Below, one piece after another: positions 55,160 through 64,000 of a DNA stretch of 64,000 bases; the stretch's first letter is position 1, and the number at the start of each line of letters is the position of its first letter. The notes beneath the pieces are model-generated. The model did no database searches. It worked only from the letters and a program-made list of their open reading frames with translations, and was not told where the DNA came from. The translations under genes were made by a program, and so were the position numbers. The stretch comes from Acetivibrio clariflavus DSM 19732 (GTDB taxonomy: Bacteria; Bacillota; Clostridia; Acetivibrionales; Acetivibrionaceae). The stretch is taken from assembly GCF_000237085.1 (NCBI RefSeq), contig NC_016627.1, forward strand, positions 992,001 through 1,056,000, written 5' to 3'.

Positions 55160-57379
55160 ATGGGTAGAAATTTTAATCAGGGAAAATGGAATAATGAGAT
55201 CGACGTAAGAGACTTTATACAAAGAAACTATACACCTTATGATGGTGATGAAAGTTTTCTTAAAGGGCCTACAGATAGAACGCTGAAGTTATGGGAAAAG
55301 GTAAGCTGTCTTATGGAAAAAGAGCGTAAAAGCGGTGGAGTTTTGGATATAGACACTAAAACAATATCTACGATAACTTCACATCAGCCTGGATATATAG
55401 ACAAGGAACTGGAGACAATTGTAGGGCTTCAGACGGATCAGCCGTTGAAAAGAGCAATAATGCCTTTTGGCGGAATACGTATGGTGCATAATTCGTTGAA
55501 AGCTTATGGACGCGAAATGGACCCGGATGTGGACAATGTTTTTAAATATAGAAAAACTCACAATGACGGAGTGTTTGATGCCTATACCGATGAAATGAAA
55601 AAAGCACGCCATACGGGAATTATAACCGGGCTTCCCGATGCTTATGGAAGAGGCAGAATTATTGGAGATTACCGTAGGGTTGCACTCTATGGAGTGGACT
55701 TCTTAATCGAAAAGAAAAAAGAAGCCAAGAAGAACTATGTATTTGATGTCATGGACTCGGATGTTATAAGACAGAGGGAAGAATTAAGCGAGCAAATACG
55801 TGCTCTTGAAGAATTGAAGCAGATGGCTGCAAGTTATGGTTTTGATATCAGCAAACCTGCTACCGACACAAAAGAAGCTATCCAATGGCTGTATTTTGGA
55901 TACCTTGCTGCTGTTAAAGAGCAGAATGGTGCTGCCATGAGCTTAGGTCGTGTGTCTACTTTCCTGGACATCTATGCCCAAAGGGATTTGGAAGAAGGAA
56001 AATATACTGAAGAAGAAATTCAGGAGATGGTGGATCATTTTGTGATGAAGCTCAGAATGGTAAGGTTTTTGAGAACTCCTGCCTACGATGAGCTTTTCTC
56101 CGGGGATCCTACCTGGGTAACCGAGTCCATAGCAGGAATAGGTTTGGACGGAAGACATATGGTTACTAAAATGAGTTACCGTTTCCTTCATACCCTAACT
56201 AACCTTGGACCGGCACCGGAACCTAATATGACAGTACTGTGGTCAATTCGTTTGCCGGAAAACTTTAAGAGATATTGTGCAAAAGTTTCGGTGCAAACTT
56301 CATCTATACAGTATGAAAATGACGATCTCATGCGTGAAAAGTTTGGCGACGATTACGGTATAGCCTGCTGTGTTTCTGCTATGCGTATAGGAAAACAGAT
56401 GCAGTTCTTTGGTGCCAGAGCCAATCTGGCAAAGGCTTTGCTGTATGCCATAAATGGTGGAAAGGACGAAATAAGTGGAGAACAGGTAGGGCCTATGACA
56501 GAGCCAATCACCACCGAGTATCTTGAATTTGATGAGGTAATGAAGCGCTTTGACTTTACAATGGATTGGTTATCCAAACTTTATATAAATACTTTGAATA
56601 TTATTCACTACATGCATGATAAGTACTGTTATGAAAGGATACAGATGGCCCTTCATGATGAAGAAATTTTTAGGACGTCAGCATGCGGTATAGCAGGATT
56701 GTCTGTAGTGGTAGACTCGCTTTCAGCCATAAAATATGCCAAAGTTAAGGCAATAAGGAATGAAAATGGCCTTATTACCGATTTTGAAATTGAAGGAGAT
56801 TTCCCGAAATATGGCAATAACGATCCATTGGTTGATGATATAGCTGTAAATCTTGTGAAGAGTTTTATGAACAAGCTGAGCAAACATAAAACTTATAGAA
56901 ACAGCAAACCTACTTTGTCGATATTGACAATTACTTCGAATGTGGTATATGGGAAGAAGACAGGAAATACTCCCGACGGCAGAAAATATGGCGAACCTTT
57001 CGCGCCGGGAGCAAATCCGATGCATAAAAGGGATACAAAGGGATGTATTGCGTCAATGGCTTCAGTGGCGAAACTTCCCTATGATTACAGCGAAGATGGA
57101 ATTTCTTATACCTTTTCAATTGTTCCCGGTGCTTTGGGCAAGACGGAAGAAGAGCGTGTACGAAATCTCTACAGTTTATTGGATGGATACTTTAGTGACG
57201 GGGGACACCATATCAATGTAAATGTAATTAACAAGGAAGTGCTTTTAGATGCAATGGATCATCCCGAAAAATATCCGCAGCTAACCATTCGTGTTTCGGG
57301 CTATGCTGTGAACTTTATAAAACTGACCAGAGAACAACAAATGGATGTTATTAACAGAACATTTCATGAGCGAATTTAG
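55160..57379 (+). CDS. pflB: Pyruvate formate-lyase (formate C-acetyltransferase)
   Basis: A 739-residue glycyl radical enzyme. The adjacent active-site cysteines are in [13 protein letters not shown] (Cys403-Cys404), and the radical glycine is in RVSGYAVNF (Gly714). [11 protein letters not shown] and [19 protein letters not shown] are other PFL blocks. It converts pyruvate and CoA to acetyl-CoA and formate in the anaerobic cytoplasm. ATG 55160 follows AAAAGGAGGCAAGTAA. The activase gene starts within 10 bp after the stop, and a formate channel follows, forming one operon. Confidence 0.97.
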   Translation: MGRNFNQGKWNNEIDVRDFIQRNYTPYDGDESFLKGPTDRTLKLWEKVSCLMEKERKSGGVLDIDTKTISTITSHQPGYIDKELETIVGLQTDQPLKRAIMPFGGIRMVHNSLKAYGREMDPDVDNVFKYRKTHNDGVFDAYTDEMKKARHTGIITGLPDAYGRGRIIGDYRRVALYGVDFLIEKKKEAKKNYVFDVMDSDVIRQREELSEQIRALEELKQMAASYGFDISKPATDTKEAIQWLYFGYLAAVKEQNGAAMSLGRVSTFLDIYAQRDLEEGKYTEEEIQEMVDHFVMKLRMVRFLRTPAYDELFSGDPTWVTESIAGIGLDGRHMVTKMSYRFLHTLTNLGPAPEPNMTVLWSIRLPENFKRYCAKVSVQTSSIQYENDDLMREKFGDDYGIACCVSAMRIGKQMQFFGARANLAKALLYAINGGKDEISGEQVGPMTEPITTEYLEFDEVMKRFDFTMDWLSKLYINTLNIIHYMHDKYCYERIQMALHDEEIFRTSACGIAGLSVVVDSLSAIKYAKVKAIRNENGLITDFEIEGDFPKYGNNDPLVDDIAVNLVKSFMNKLSKHKTYRNSKPTLSILTITSNVVYGKKTGNTPDGRKYGEPFAPGANPMHKRDTKGCIASMASVAKLPYDYSEDGISYTFSIVPGALGKTEEERVRNLYSLLDGYFSDGGHHINVNVINKEVLLDAMDHPEKYPQLTIRVSGYAVNFIKLTREQQMDVINRTFHERI

Positions 57380-57388
57380 GTGATAGTT

Positions 57389-58108
57389 ATGAATGCACTG
57401 GGATATGTACATTCTGTTGAAACCTTTGGAACTCTTGATGGACCGGGTATACGTTATGTGATTTTTCTTCAGGGGTGTCCGCTAAGATGTAAATATTGCC
57501 ATAATCCTGATACCTGGGCTTTTCAGGAGGGCAGAAAAATGTATTCAACAGATGTGGTATCAGATGTCCTGAGGTACAAGAATTACATCAAGACAGGAGG
57601 GGTAACCGTTTCGGGTGGTGAACCTCTCTTGCAGCCTGATTTTGTAGCAGAAATTTTAAAGCTTTGCCATAATAACGGTATACACACTTGCATCGACACC
57701 TCGGGAATTATCCCGGTTGAGAAATGTAAAAATGCTGTGGATGAAGCAGATTTGCTGCTGCTGGATATAAAGCATATAGACACTGAAAAGTGTAAAGAGT
57801 TAACCGGTCAAGGCAATGAAAATGCTTTAAAGTTGCTTGACTACTGCCAGCAACAGGGAAAAGATGTCTGGATAAGGTATGTACTGGTTCCAGGCTTGAC
57901 CGATGACAAGGAATCTTTGGAGAGGACGGCCCAATACTTAAGCGGTTTTTCAGTTATTAAGAAGACAGAAATACTCCCTTTTCATAAGATGGGGGAGTTT
58001 AAATGGAAACAATTGGGTTTGGAATATACGCTTAAAGATACTTTTGAACCTGCAAAAGATTCGATAAATGAAGCAAAAGGTATTTTTGCAAGATATGGTT
58101 TGGTATAA
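57389..58108 (+). CDS. pflA: Pyruvate formate-lyase activating enzyme (radical SAM)
   Basis: A 239-residue radical SAM enzyme with the 4Fe-4S motif C-x3-C-x2-C in QGCPLRCKYCHNPDTW (Cys30, 34, 37), GGVTVSGGEPLLQPDF for SAM binding, and a final ILPFHKMGEFKWKQLG. It installs the glycyl radical on PflB. ATG 57389 is preferred because AGGTGA lies five bases upstream; GTG 57380 would add three residues. It lies directly behind pflB. Confidence 0.96.
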   Translation: MNALGYVHSVETFGTLDGPGIRYVIFLQGCPLRCKYCHNPDTWAFQEGRKMYSTDVVSDVLRYKNYIKTGGVTVSGGEPLLQPDFVAEILKLCHNNGIHTCIDTSGIIPVEKCKNAVDEADLLLLDIKHIDTEKCKELTGQGNENALKLLDYCQQQGKDVWIRYVLVPGLTDDKESLERTAQYLSGFSVIKKTEILPFHKMGEFKWKQLGLEYTLKDTFEPAKDSINEAKGIFARYGLV

Positions 58109-58196
58109 CCGTATTATGCGGAATTATATTGAATGCCTTTTAGAAACATCCTTATAAATGTTGTATGATAAATTATTAAGAGGGAGATTTAAGGAT

Positions 58197-59051
58197 ATGG
58201 ACTGTTATTTGAGCCCAGAACAAATAAAGGAATATACTGTGGAAACAGGAGTAAAGAAGGCTGAAAACGGATTAAAGAAAAGTTTTTTACTGTCGTTTAT
58301 GGGAGGTATGTTTATTTCCCTTGCAGTTATCGGAAGTTTGATTGCTTCGTGTACAATAGATAATTACAGCTTATCAAGCCTTGTTGCAGGGATTGTATTT
58401 ACAGCCGGATTGATAATGGTAGTAGTTGCAGGAGCCGATCTGTTTACAGGAAATGTATTGATTGTATTAGCGGTACTTCAAAAAAGAATTACTGCTTTGA
58501 AAATGGCGAAAAACCTTGCTATCACTTTTTTGGGCAATCTGGCCGGTGCGTTATTTATTGTGTTTCTTGTCCAGGGATCGGGGATTTTAAGCAATGCAAA
58601 CGGAATTTTGGTTCAAAAGTTAGTTTTGAAAGCTGCACATAAGATTGAATATCCTTTTTATCAGGCATTTATATTAGGTATATTATGCAATTTGCTTGTT
58701 TCATTGGCTGTCTGGATGACGTACTCTTCAAAGGATACCGGAGGAAAAGTGCTTGTATGTATGTTTCCCATACTGCTGTTTATCATAGGCGGGTATGAGC
58801 ACATAGTTGCCAACATGTACTATATTCCTGCGGGGGTAATTGCGGCTATGAGCGGTAATTATACTTCTTTGTCAGCGGTTTCATCAGAAATTCTTTCCAG
58901 TCTTACACTGGCTGGGATTGTTCGCAATTTTATACCTGTAACTTTGGGAAACCTTGTCGGAGGTCTGGTGGTAGGCTGTACGTATGCTAATATATACAAA
59001 TCCAAGAGCAATGTGGGTGAATTGGTTAGCAGGATTAAAATAAGTGCATAG
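58197..59051 (+). CDS. focA: Formate/nitrite transporter family protein
   Basis: A 284-residue membrane channel. ATG 58197 follows AGGGAG (58181-58186); TTG 58158 would add 13 residues. Six spans; LFTGNVLI in the first half and the paired LGNLVGGLVVG motif near the end match the FNT family, as does GYEHIVANMYYIP with its pore His. Coming 88 bp after pflA, its job is probably formate export. Most close relatives transport formate; nitrite is possible but less likely here. Confidence 0.88.
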   Translation: MDCYLSPEQIKEYTVETGVKKAENGLKKSFLLSFMGGMFISLAVIGSLIASCTIDNYSLSSLVAGIVFTAGLIMVVVAGADLFTGNVLIVLAVLQKRITALKMAKNLAITFLGNLAGALFIVFLVQGSGILSNANGILVQKLVLKAAHKIEYPFYQAFILGILCNLLVSLAVWMTYSSKDTGGKVLVCMFPILLFIIGGYEHIVANMYYIPAGVIAAMSGNYTSLSAVSSEILSSLTLAGIVRNFIPVTLGNLVGGLVVGCTYANIYKSKSNVGELVSRIKISA

Positions 59052-59192
59052 GTATTGGTGCTGGGAATAATGGTTTTAGGTATCCTATGATGCCTTTCTT
59101 TGTCTATATACAACTACGATAATATGTTATTGAATGCAGCTGTTAAATAATATATTATATTTATATGGTATGTTTTTGAAGCAGAGAAAGGG

Positions 59193-59849
59193 ATGCATAG
59201 GGTAATGAAAGAATTAATGGACAAAACTAGAGAAAAATACGAAAAGAAGAGGAATAAATTTAACTTCTTTGAACGGACGTATTTTAATAAGCTTAAAAAG
59301 CCATTATGGGCGAGAAGTAGAGGCGATAGAAGATTTGATGTAGTATACAGGGATCAGGGTTTATTATACTCTGAAGGTAAAATCGTATTAGCCTCTATTT
59401 TTAAAGCCAATAGCCTTTTGTTTAAGCATGGGGAAAAAGATTGCCCCGCTGCAGTAATATTTAGTGAGGATCCCTATTTTGAAGAAAATTATTTTGAACT
59501 GGATAAAATAGTTGACTATTTAATTGACATTGCTGATGGATATAGCGCTGACTCGGAGTTTAGAAATCTGACAAGAATTTTAAATGAAGAGATGTCAGCG
59601 CATTTTAATATTTTATTACCATTCAGTATTTGTAATGGAAGAAAAGTATACTTTACGACAATTATGGTTCATAGAAAACATCTTCCTTCCAATTATTTAA
59701 AATCCGGTTGGTTTCCACTATTGGTTTGTCCGTCAAAAACAAAAGCATCAATAATTTTGCCTTACCGTTATTGGGACAGAAAACTTGTTCAAATGTGGAG
59801 AATGAAAGAACTACCGAAACGGAAATATAGAGAAACGGAACCGATATAG
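59193..59849 (+). CDS. Conserved hypothetical protein (218 aa)
   Basis: A soluble protein of about 218 residues starting at ATG 59193, or more likely ATG 59205. The basic start (KTREKYEKKRNKFNFFERTYFNKLKKPLW) leads to a mixed alpha/beta body with VYRDQGLLYSEGKIVLASIFKAN, PAAVIFSEDPYFEENYFEL and IMVHRKHLPSNYLKSGWFPLLVCPS. No metal or nucleotide motif seen. I do not recognise a family. It stands alone between focA and the convergent feoB. Confidence 0.65.
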   Translation: MHRVMKELMDKTREKYEKKRNKFNFFERTYFNKLKKPLWARSRGDRRFDVVYRDQGLLYSEGKIVLASIFKANSLLFKHGEKDCPAAVIFSEDPYFEENYFELDKIVDYLIDIADGYSADSEFRNLTRILNEEMSAHFNILLPFSICNGRKVYFTTIMVHRKHLPSNYLKSGWFPLLVCPSKTKASIILPYRYWDRKLVQMWRMKELPKRKYRETEPI

Positions 59850-59904
59850 TATTGATTGTTAAGAGATGATAAGGAAAATAAGCTGAAATTTATTTTCCTA
59901 CGAG

Positions 59905-59946
59905 CTGAAAAAATAAGCTGGGAGTATGTTGAATACCCCAGCTTGA
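59905..59946 (-). terminator. Terminator of feoB
   Basis: AAGCTGGG (59911 on) and CCCCAGCTT (59937-59945) make a stem of ~9-11 pairs with GTA/TAC extension; on the minus strand UUAUUUUUUC follows. It lies 12 bp after the feoB stop. Confidence 0.7.
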
Positions 59947-59957
59947 TTTATATATAC

Positions 59958-62108
59958 TTATACCAATCCTAGTAGGCGTACGGTGTTGGCAACAATAAAA
60001 CATATTATAATTCCGGCTGCAGTAGGTATGGCAAAGGAAGCAAAAGTCCATTTGATGCTTTGAGTTTCCTTGCGAATTGTCCACAAGGTTGTGCCGCACG
60101 GAAAGTGCATAAGTGAAAATAACATTACGCATATGCCGGTAAGCCAGGTCCAGCCATTGGAAACTAATATTTGCCTCAGATCTTCCAATTCTTCTATTTC
60201 AATCATTGTGCCTGAAGCCATATAGCTCATGAGAATAATTGGGATAACAATTTCGTTGGCCGGTAAGCCAAGTATAAAAGCCATCAAAATGTAACCGTCC
60301 ATTCCCAATAGTCGGCCGAAGGGATCCAGAAAATTGGCTGCATAGGTCAATAAACTTATATCGCTGATGGTTATATTGGCCATGAGCCAAATTACAAGTC
60401 CGGCTGGTGCTGCAATAGCAACAGCACGACCTAAAACAAAAAGTGTTCTGTCAAATACCGAGCGTACAATAATTTTGCCCACTTGCGGTTTGCGATAAGG
60501 AGGCAATTCCAATGTAAAAGAAGAGGGTATCCCTTTTAATATTGTCTTTGAAAGTATAAAGGATACAAGTAAAGTCATCAAAATTCCAAACAAAACTATT
60601 CCGGTGAGGGCAAGGGTGGAGGTCAATGACTTGAAAGTACCTCCTGCAGTTCCTCCGATAAATATGGCACTTATGGCAATTAGGGTAGGGAAACGGCCGT
60701 TGCAGGGAACAAAGACATTGGTAATGGTAGCAATTAACCTTTCCCTTGGAGAATCAATGATTCTGCAGCCGATAACTCCTGCCGCATTGCACCCAAATCC
60801 CATGCACATGGTCAAAGCTTGCTTTCCATGGGCACATGCTTTTTTAAAGAAATTATCAAGGTTGAAGGCGACTCTCGGCAAATAACCCAAGTCTTCAAGC
60901 AATGTAAATAGGGGAAAGAATATAGCCATTGGCGGCAGCATAACTGAAACTACCCATGCCAGAGTGCGGTAAATGCCGAGAACCAATATACCATGGAGCC
61001 ATTCGGGTGAACCCAAAGCCATAAATAGCTCTGTAAGTTTGGTTTCAATTCCAAAGAGCAAATTGGCTATCAAACTTGAAGGTATATTTGCACCCTCAAT
61101 GGTGATCCAGAAGACAAGGGCTAAAAGGGCTACCATAATGGGTATGCCAAAAAGCTTGGAAGTAAGTATGCTGTCGATTTTTCTGTCCATGGAATTATAA
61201 TGCTTGTTTTCGAAAGATACTACGCTCTTACTGATATCCTCCGCTATGCTTATAAGTCTTGATACTATTTTGTCACGCAGTTGTTCGGGATAAATTCCGT
61301 TATCGGCAAGGAAAGTTTTTGCTTTATCAAGAAGTTCATGCAGATCTGTATTGTCCATAAGGTTAAATCCCAAGTATTTCTCCAAGGATTCCAATAGAGC
61401 GGTATCCCCGTCTAAGAGCTTAAGAGCTACCCAGCGGTTATTGATTTTTCCGTCCACCAGTTTCCAAATTTTTGGTTGAATTATTTTTATTGCCTGTTCA
61501 ATTACGTCATCATATGTAATATCGATGGATTTTGTTGCAATTTGTTTGTTGGCAACATCATGTACTGTATCCATTAATTCTTTCAGGCCTTTATTGCTTC
61601 GGGCATTGGTGGGAACTACAAGCACTCCCAATCGTTTGGATAATTCGGTATAGTCTATATGTATCTTTTTCCTTTCTGCTTCATCAATGAGATTGACACA
61701 TACAACAACATTATTGGTAATTTCCAATGTCTGAAGTACAAGATTCAGGTTTCTTTCAAGGCATGTGGCATCCACTACTACTATGGTAGCATGAGGTTTG
61801 CCGAAGCATACGAAATTCCGTGCTACTTCTTCTTCGGCAGAGTTAGCCATAAGTGAATAAGTACCGGGTAAATCTATTAATATAAAATTATTGCCCTTAT
61901 ACCGATATTTTCCCTGTGCACTGGTTACTGTCTTTCCCGGCCAGTTTCCTGTATGTTGATTTAAGCCGGTCAGGTTGTTAAAGACTGTGCTTTTTCCTAC
62001 ATTTGGATTTCCTGCCAGGGCAATAATTCTATCATTAGCTGTTGTGAGTTCAATACGGAGTTCACTATCTAGTATACTTATTCCCGTCGATTGGTTGGTA
62101 AGTCCCAT
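59958..62108 (-). CDS. feoB: Ferrous iron transport protein B
   Basis: A 716-residue FeoB: N-terminal G domain with G1 GNPNVGKS (33-40), G2 region TGNWPGKTV, G3 DLPGTYSL and G4 NLID; a helical GDI-like domain (~180-290); then ~9 membrane spans with two Gate motifs, including MGFGCNAAGVIGCRIIDSPRERLIA and IVIPIILMSYMASGT. It imports Fe(II) across the membrane using GTP. ATG 62108 follows AAGGAGGATTTATAGT. No feoA gene is beside it, and none is fused at its ends. The 387-bp divergent gap to the ZIP gene is AT-rich; no clear Fur site was found. Confidence 0.95.
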   Translation of the reverse strand: MGLTNQSTGISILDSELRIELTTANDRIIALAGNPNVGKSTVFNNLTGLNQHTGNWPGKTVTSAQGKYRYKGNNFILIDLPGTYSLMANSAEEEVARNFVCFGKPHATIVVVDATCLERNLNLVLQTLEITNNVVVCVNLIDEAERKKIHIDYTELSKRLGVLVVPTNARSNKGLKELMDTVHDVANKQIATKSIDITYDDVIEQAIKIIQPKIWKLVDGKINNRWVALKLLDGDTALLESLEKYLGFNLMDNTDLHELLDKAKTFLADNGIYPEQLRDKIVSRLISIAEDISKSVVSFENKHYNSMDRKIDSILTSKLFGIPIMVALLALVFWITIEGANIPSSLIANLLFGIETKLTELFMALGSPEWLHGILVLGIYRTLAWVVSVMLPPMAIFFPLFTLLEDLGYLPRVAFNLDNFFKKACAHGKQALTMCMGFGCNAAGVIGCRIIDSPRERLIATITNVFVPCNGRFPTLIAISAIFIGGTAGGTFKSLTSTLALTGIVLFGILMTLLVSFILSKTILKGIPSSFTLELPPYRKPQVGKIIVRSVFDRTLFVLGRAVAIAAPAGLVIWLMANITISDISLLTYAANFLDPFGRLLGMDGYILMAFILGLPANEIVIPIILMSYMASGTMIEIEELEDLRQILVSNGWTWLTGICVMLFSLMHFPCGTTLWTIRKETQSIKWTFASFAIPTAAGIIICFIVANTVRLLGLV

Positions 62109-62495
62109 ACTATAAATCCTCCTTACTATATAACTTGCTCCATTGGGTTTGAAACATTATTTTATGTGTATTTAATACATTACTTGAATTTAATATGCAA
62201 ATTTGCTATATATTTTTAGTAAAAGGTTTGCTCCTGAAAAAATAAAGCTGGTGATTCTAAAGAATAAGTTTTATATTGCATCTCAAAAATAGAAAGTTCC
62301 TGTTGTATCCTAATGATTTGATTTGCAACTTATTTGAGATATTATAATTTTTTATTTAAACAGTTTTAGCTGAGGTAAAGATTTTCCTAAGACTAATGTA
62401 TGAATGTATATATAAAAAAGTTCAAATCTGGTATGATTAGATTGCAATTAATTGGGGTAAAAATACTCTAGAAATATGGAAGGGAGTAAGGCGCT

Positions 62496-63308
62496 ATGGA
62501 TATGCAGAATGTTTTATTGGCATTGGGACTTACACTTATTGCAGGATTGTCAACCGGAGTAGGTAGTGCTCTTGCGTTTTTTACAAAAAAGACTAACACA
62601 AAATTCTTGTCTGTTGCATTAGGTTTTTCTGCTGGAGTAATGATTTATGTATCCATGATTGATATATTTCAAAAGGCTAAGGAATCCCTTGTTGCAGCAT
62701 TAGGCGAGACTGGAGGTTCCTGGGCTACTGTAGGAGCCTTTTTTGCAGGGATATTCCTGATTGCAGCTATTGATAATTTTGTTCCGTCAACTGAAAATCC
62801 TCACGAGATGAGGAAAGTTGAAGATATATATAGTAAAAATGATGACAATAACAGAAGCAAGCTTATGCGGATGGGTACGCTTACTGCCCTTGCAATAGCG
62901 ATTCACAACTTTCCTGAAGGATTGGCAACTTTTACATCGGCAATTAAGGATCCTTCCCTTGGAATAGCTATTACTGTTGCGATAGCTATCCATAACATTC
63001 CGGAAGGAATTGCGGTTTCCATGCCGGTTTTCTATGCTACAGGTGACAGGAGAAAGGCTTTCAGGCTTTCCTTTTTATCAGGATTGTCGGAACCGTTAGG
63101 CGCTGTTATTGGGTATTTAATTTTATTCAGAATTTTTAACGACATAGTCTTTGGAGTATTATTTGCGGCAGTGGCGGGAATCATGGTATTTATCTCAGTT
63201 GACGAGCTTTTGCCTACAGCAAGGGAGTATGGAGAACCTCACCTTTCAATATATGGATTGGTGGCAGGAATGATGGTTATGGCAGTAAGTTTACTGCTGT
63301 TTATCTAA
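62496..63308 (+). CDS. zupT: ZIP-family metal transporter (ZupT-like)
   Basis: A 270-residue membrane protein with eight predicted spans. Span IV has [14 protein letters not shown] and span V has [15 protein letters not shown], the paired metal-binding signatures of ZupT/GufA ZIP proteins. Between spans III and IV is a charged loop (~105-125). It takes up zinc and other divalent metals such as iron or manganese. ATG 62496 follows GGAAGGGAGTAAGGCGCT. It is divergent from feoB and has its own terminator. Confidence 0.92.
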   Translation: MDMQNVLLALGLTLIAGLSTGVGSALAFFTKKTNTKFLSVALGFSAGVMIYVSMIDIFQKAKESLVAALGETGGSWATVGAFFAGIFLIAAIDNFVPSTENPHEMRKVEDIYSKNDDNNRSKLMRMGTLTALAIAIHNFPEGLATFTSAIKDPSLGIAITVAIAIHNIPEGIAVSMPVFYATGDRRKAFRLSFLSGLSEPLGAVIGYLILFRIFNDIVFGVLFAAVAGIMVFISVDELLPTAREYGEPHLSIYGLVAGMMVMAVSLLLFI

Positions 63309-63352
63309 AATTTTTTAGATTTGTATTATTGACAAAACCTATTATATATTTT

Positions 63353-63392
63353 AACAGTCAACTGTTTCAGAATTTAAAGTTGACTGTTTTTT
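63353..63392 (+). terminator. Terminator of zupT
   Basis: AACAGTCAACT (63353-63363) and AGTTGACTGTT (63378-63388) form a perfect 11-bp stem followed by a T run. Confidence 0.88.
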
Positions 63393-63551
63393 ATCATGTT
63401 ATTAACATATACATCAAACCTTGTATATTATATTTGTATCTGCTTTGACGGAAAGTAAAAATGGAAGTATTTATAAAATTGTATAATTTTTATACTATAA
63501 TTCAGACTATAAAATAATATGGAAAAGTCTTGATTGTAATTTGGAGGTTGA

Positions 63552-64000
63552 ATGATTAACTCTTTTGAACCTATTGTAAATAAAAACTGCAAAATACTGA
63601 TTTTAGGAACAATGCCGGGGGTCCAATCCCTTAAAAGGCATGAGTATTATGGAAATGATAGAAATGCTTTTTGGAAAATAATATTTTCCTTGTTTCAACA
63701 AAAATTAAGCAACGATTATGAGCAAAAGAAGGAGTTTTTGCTTAAAAATAGAATAGCTTTATGGGATGTTCTTAAAGCATGTAATAGAGAGGGAAGTTTG
63801 GATAATGATATTAAAGATCCGATACCCAATAATTTTGCAAGTTTTTTTAAACAGTATCCAAACATAGAGACAGTGTACTTTAATGGAGAGCCGGCTGAGA
63901 AGTTTTATAGAAGATTAGTTGGTGTGAAGAATTCTGATATTTTCTTTCACAGGCTTCCGTCGACAAGTCCTTCCAATGCAGTAAAGTTTGAGGAGAAATT
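63552..64000 (+). CDS. Uracil/hypoxanthine-DNA glycosylase family protein, N-terminal part
   Basis: ATG 63552 follows TTGGAGGTTGA and the frame is open to the window edge (149 codons). ILILGTMPGVQSLKRHEYYG, NDRNAFWKIIFSLF, IALWDVLKACNREGSLDNDI and HRLPSTSPSNAV match the DNA-deoxyinosine (family 6) group of the uracil-DNA glycosylase superfamily. LGTMPG replaces the classic GQDPY, and LPSTSPSN is the loop that enters the DNA groove. It removes hypoxanthine or uracil from deaminated DNA. Only a few tens of residues are cut off. Confidence 0.88.
   Translation, partial: MINSFEPIVNKNCKILILGTMPGVQSLKRHEYYGNDRNAFWKIIFSLFQQKLSNDYEQKKEFLLKNRIALWDVLKACNREGSLDNDIKDPIPNNFASFFKQYPNIETVYFNGEPAEKFYRRLVGVKNSDIFFHRLPSTSPSNAVKFEEK

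Noticed and set aside
62109-62495. Fur or DtxR-type site between feoB and zupT
   Set aside because: The gap is AT-rich, but no sufficiently good inverted GATAAT-type site was seen.
1-64000. CRISPR arrays, tRNA or rRNA genes
   Set aside because: No regularly spaced direct repeats and no cloverleaf or rRNA-like stretches were noticed.

Overview
The window is low-GC Firmicute DNA. It encodes two secreted hemicellulases with type I dockerins (a CBM35-GH26 mannanase and a GH74 xyloglucanase), fermentative anaerobe genes (pyruvate formate-lyase, its activase, a formate channel), FeoB, a two-protein AhpC/AhpF peroxidase and a Firmicute type VII secretion tail. This fits a cellulosome-producing clostridium of the Acetivibrio/Hungateiclostridium (Clostridium thermocellum) group. 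The genus is inferred from gene content; no rRNA is present.

Layout. 1-1.6 kb: end of an EssC-type ATPase, a WXG100 protein and a 53-aa partner. 1.8-4.4 kb: nitroreductase, then on the minus strand an ABBA (NphB/CloQ-like) aromatic prenyltransferase with a PCP_red-like N-terminus, followed by a type I isopentenyl-diphosphate isomerase. 5.2-7.3 kb: ahpC-ahpF. 7.3-9.9 kb: a RAYT (REP-associated tyrosine transposase) unit whose right end is split by an intact IS1182-like element. 9.9-15.9 kb: an oppBCDFA peptide importer on the minus strand. 16.3-21.8 kb: an IS4-like element lodged between the leader and start of a second ahpC, a REP-bounded mini-element, an IS256 remnant and a decayed second IS1182 copy. 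22.2-29.5 kb: a double-glycine-leader bacteriocin locus (C39 ABC exporter, precursor, small membrane protein, M50-like protease, GyrI-like protein, HlyD adaptor), partly frameshifted. 29.5-35.5 kb: surface proteins with Big_2-like and copper amine oxidase N-terminal domains and a large exported protein of unknown function. 35.5-40.3 kb: an IS66 element carrying a group II intron at its left end. 40.4-43.4 kb: an RCC1-repeat surface protein. 43.7-45.9 kb: a frameshifted WYL regulator, a GyrI-like protein and a GNAT acetyltransferase. 45.9-54.6 kb: GH26, an IS3-family element, a BlaI-like regulator with a flavin amine oxidase, and GH74. 55.1-59.1 kb: pflB-pflA-focA. 59.2-64 kb: an unknown gene, feoB, a ZIP metal transporter and the start of a uracil/hypoxanthine-DNA glycosylase.

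Functional picture: hemicellulose breakdown (GH26, GH74), uptake of peptides (Opp), mixed-acid fermentation (Pfl, formate export), iron and zinc handling, and peroxide defence. The 16-40 kb part is a decay zone rich in transposable elements; many gene breaks there fall at homopolymer A runs. The most unusual items are the prenyltransferase/isomerase pair, the bacteriocin locus with an in-phase -1 slippery heptamer in its exporter gene, and a family of REP-like palindromes serving both as RAYT unit ends and as IS1182 targets.
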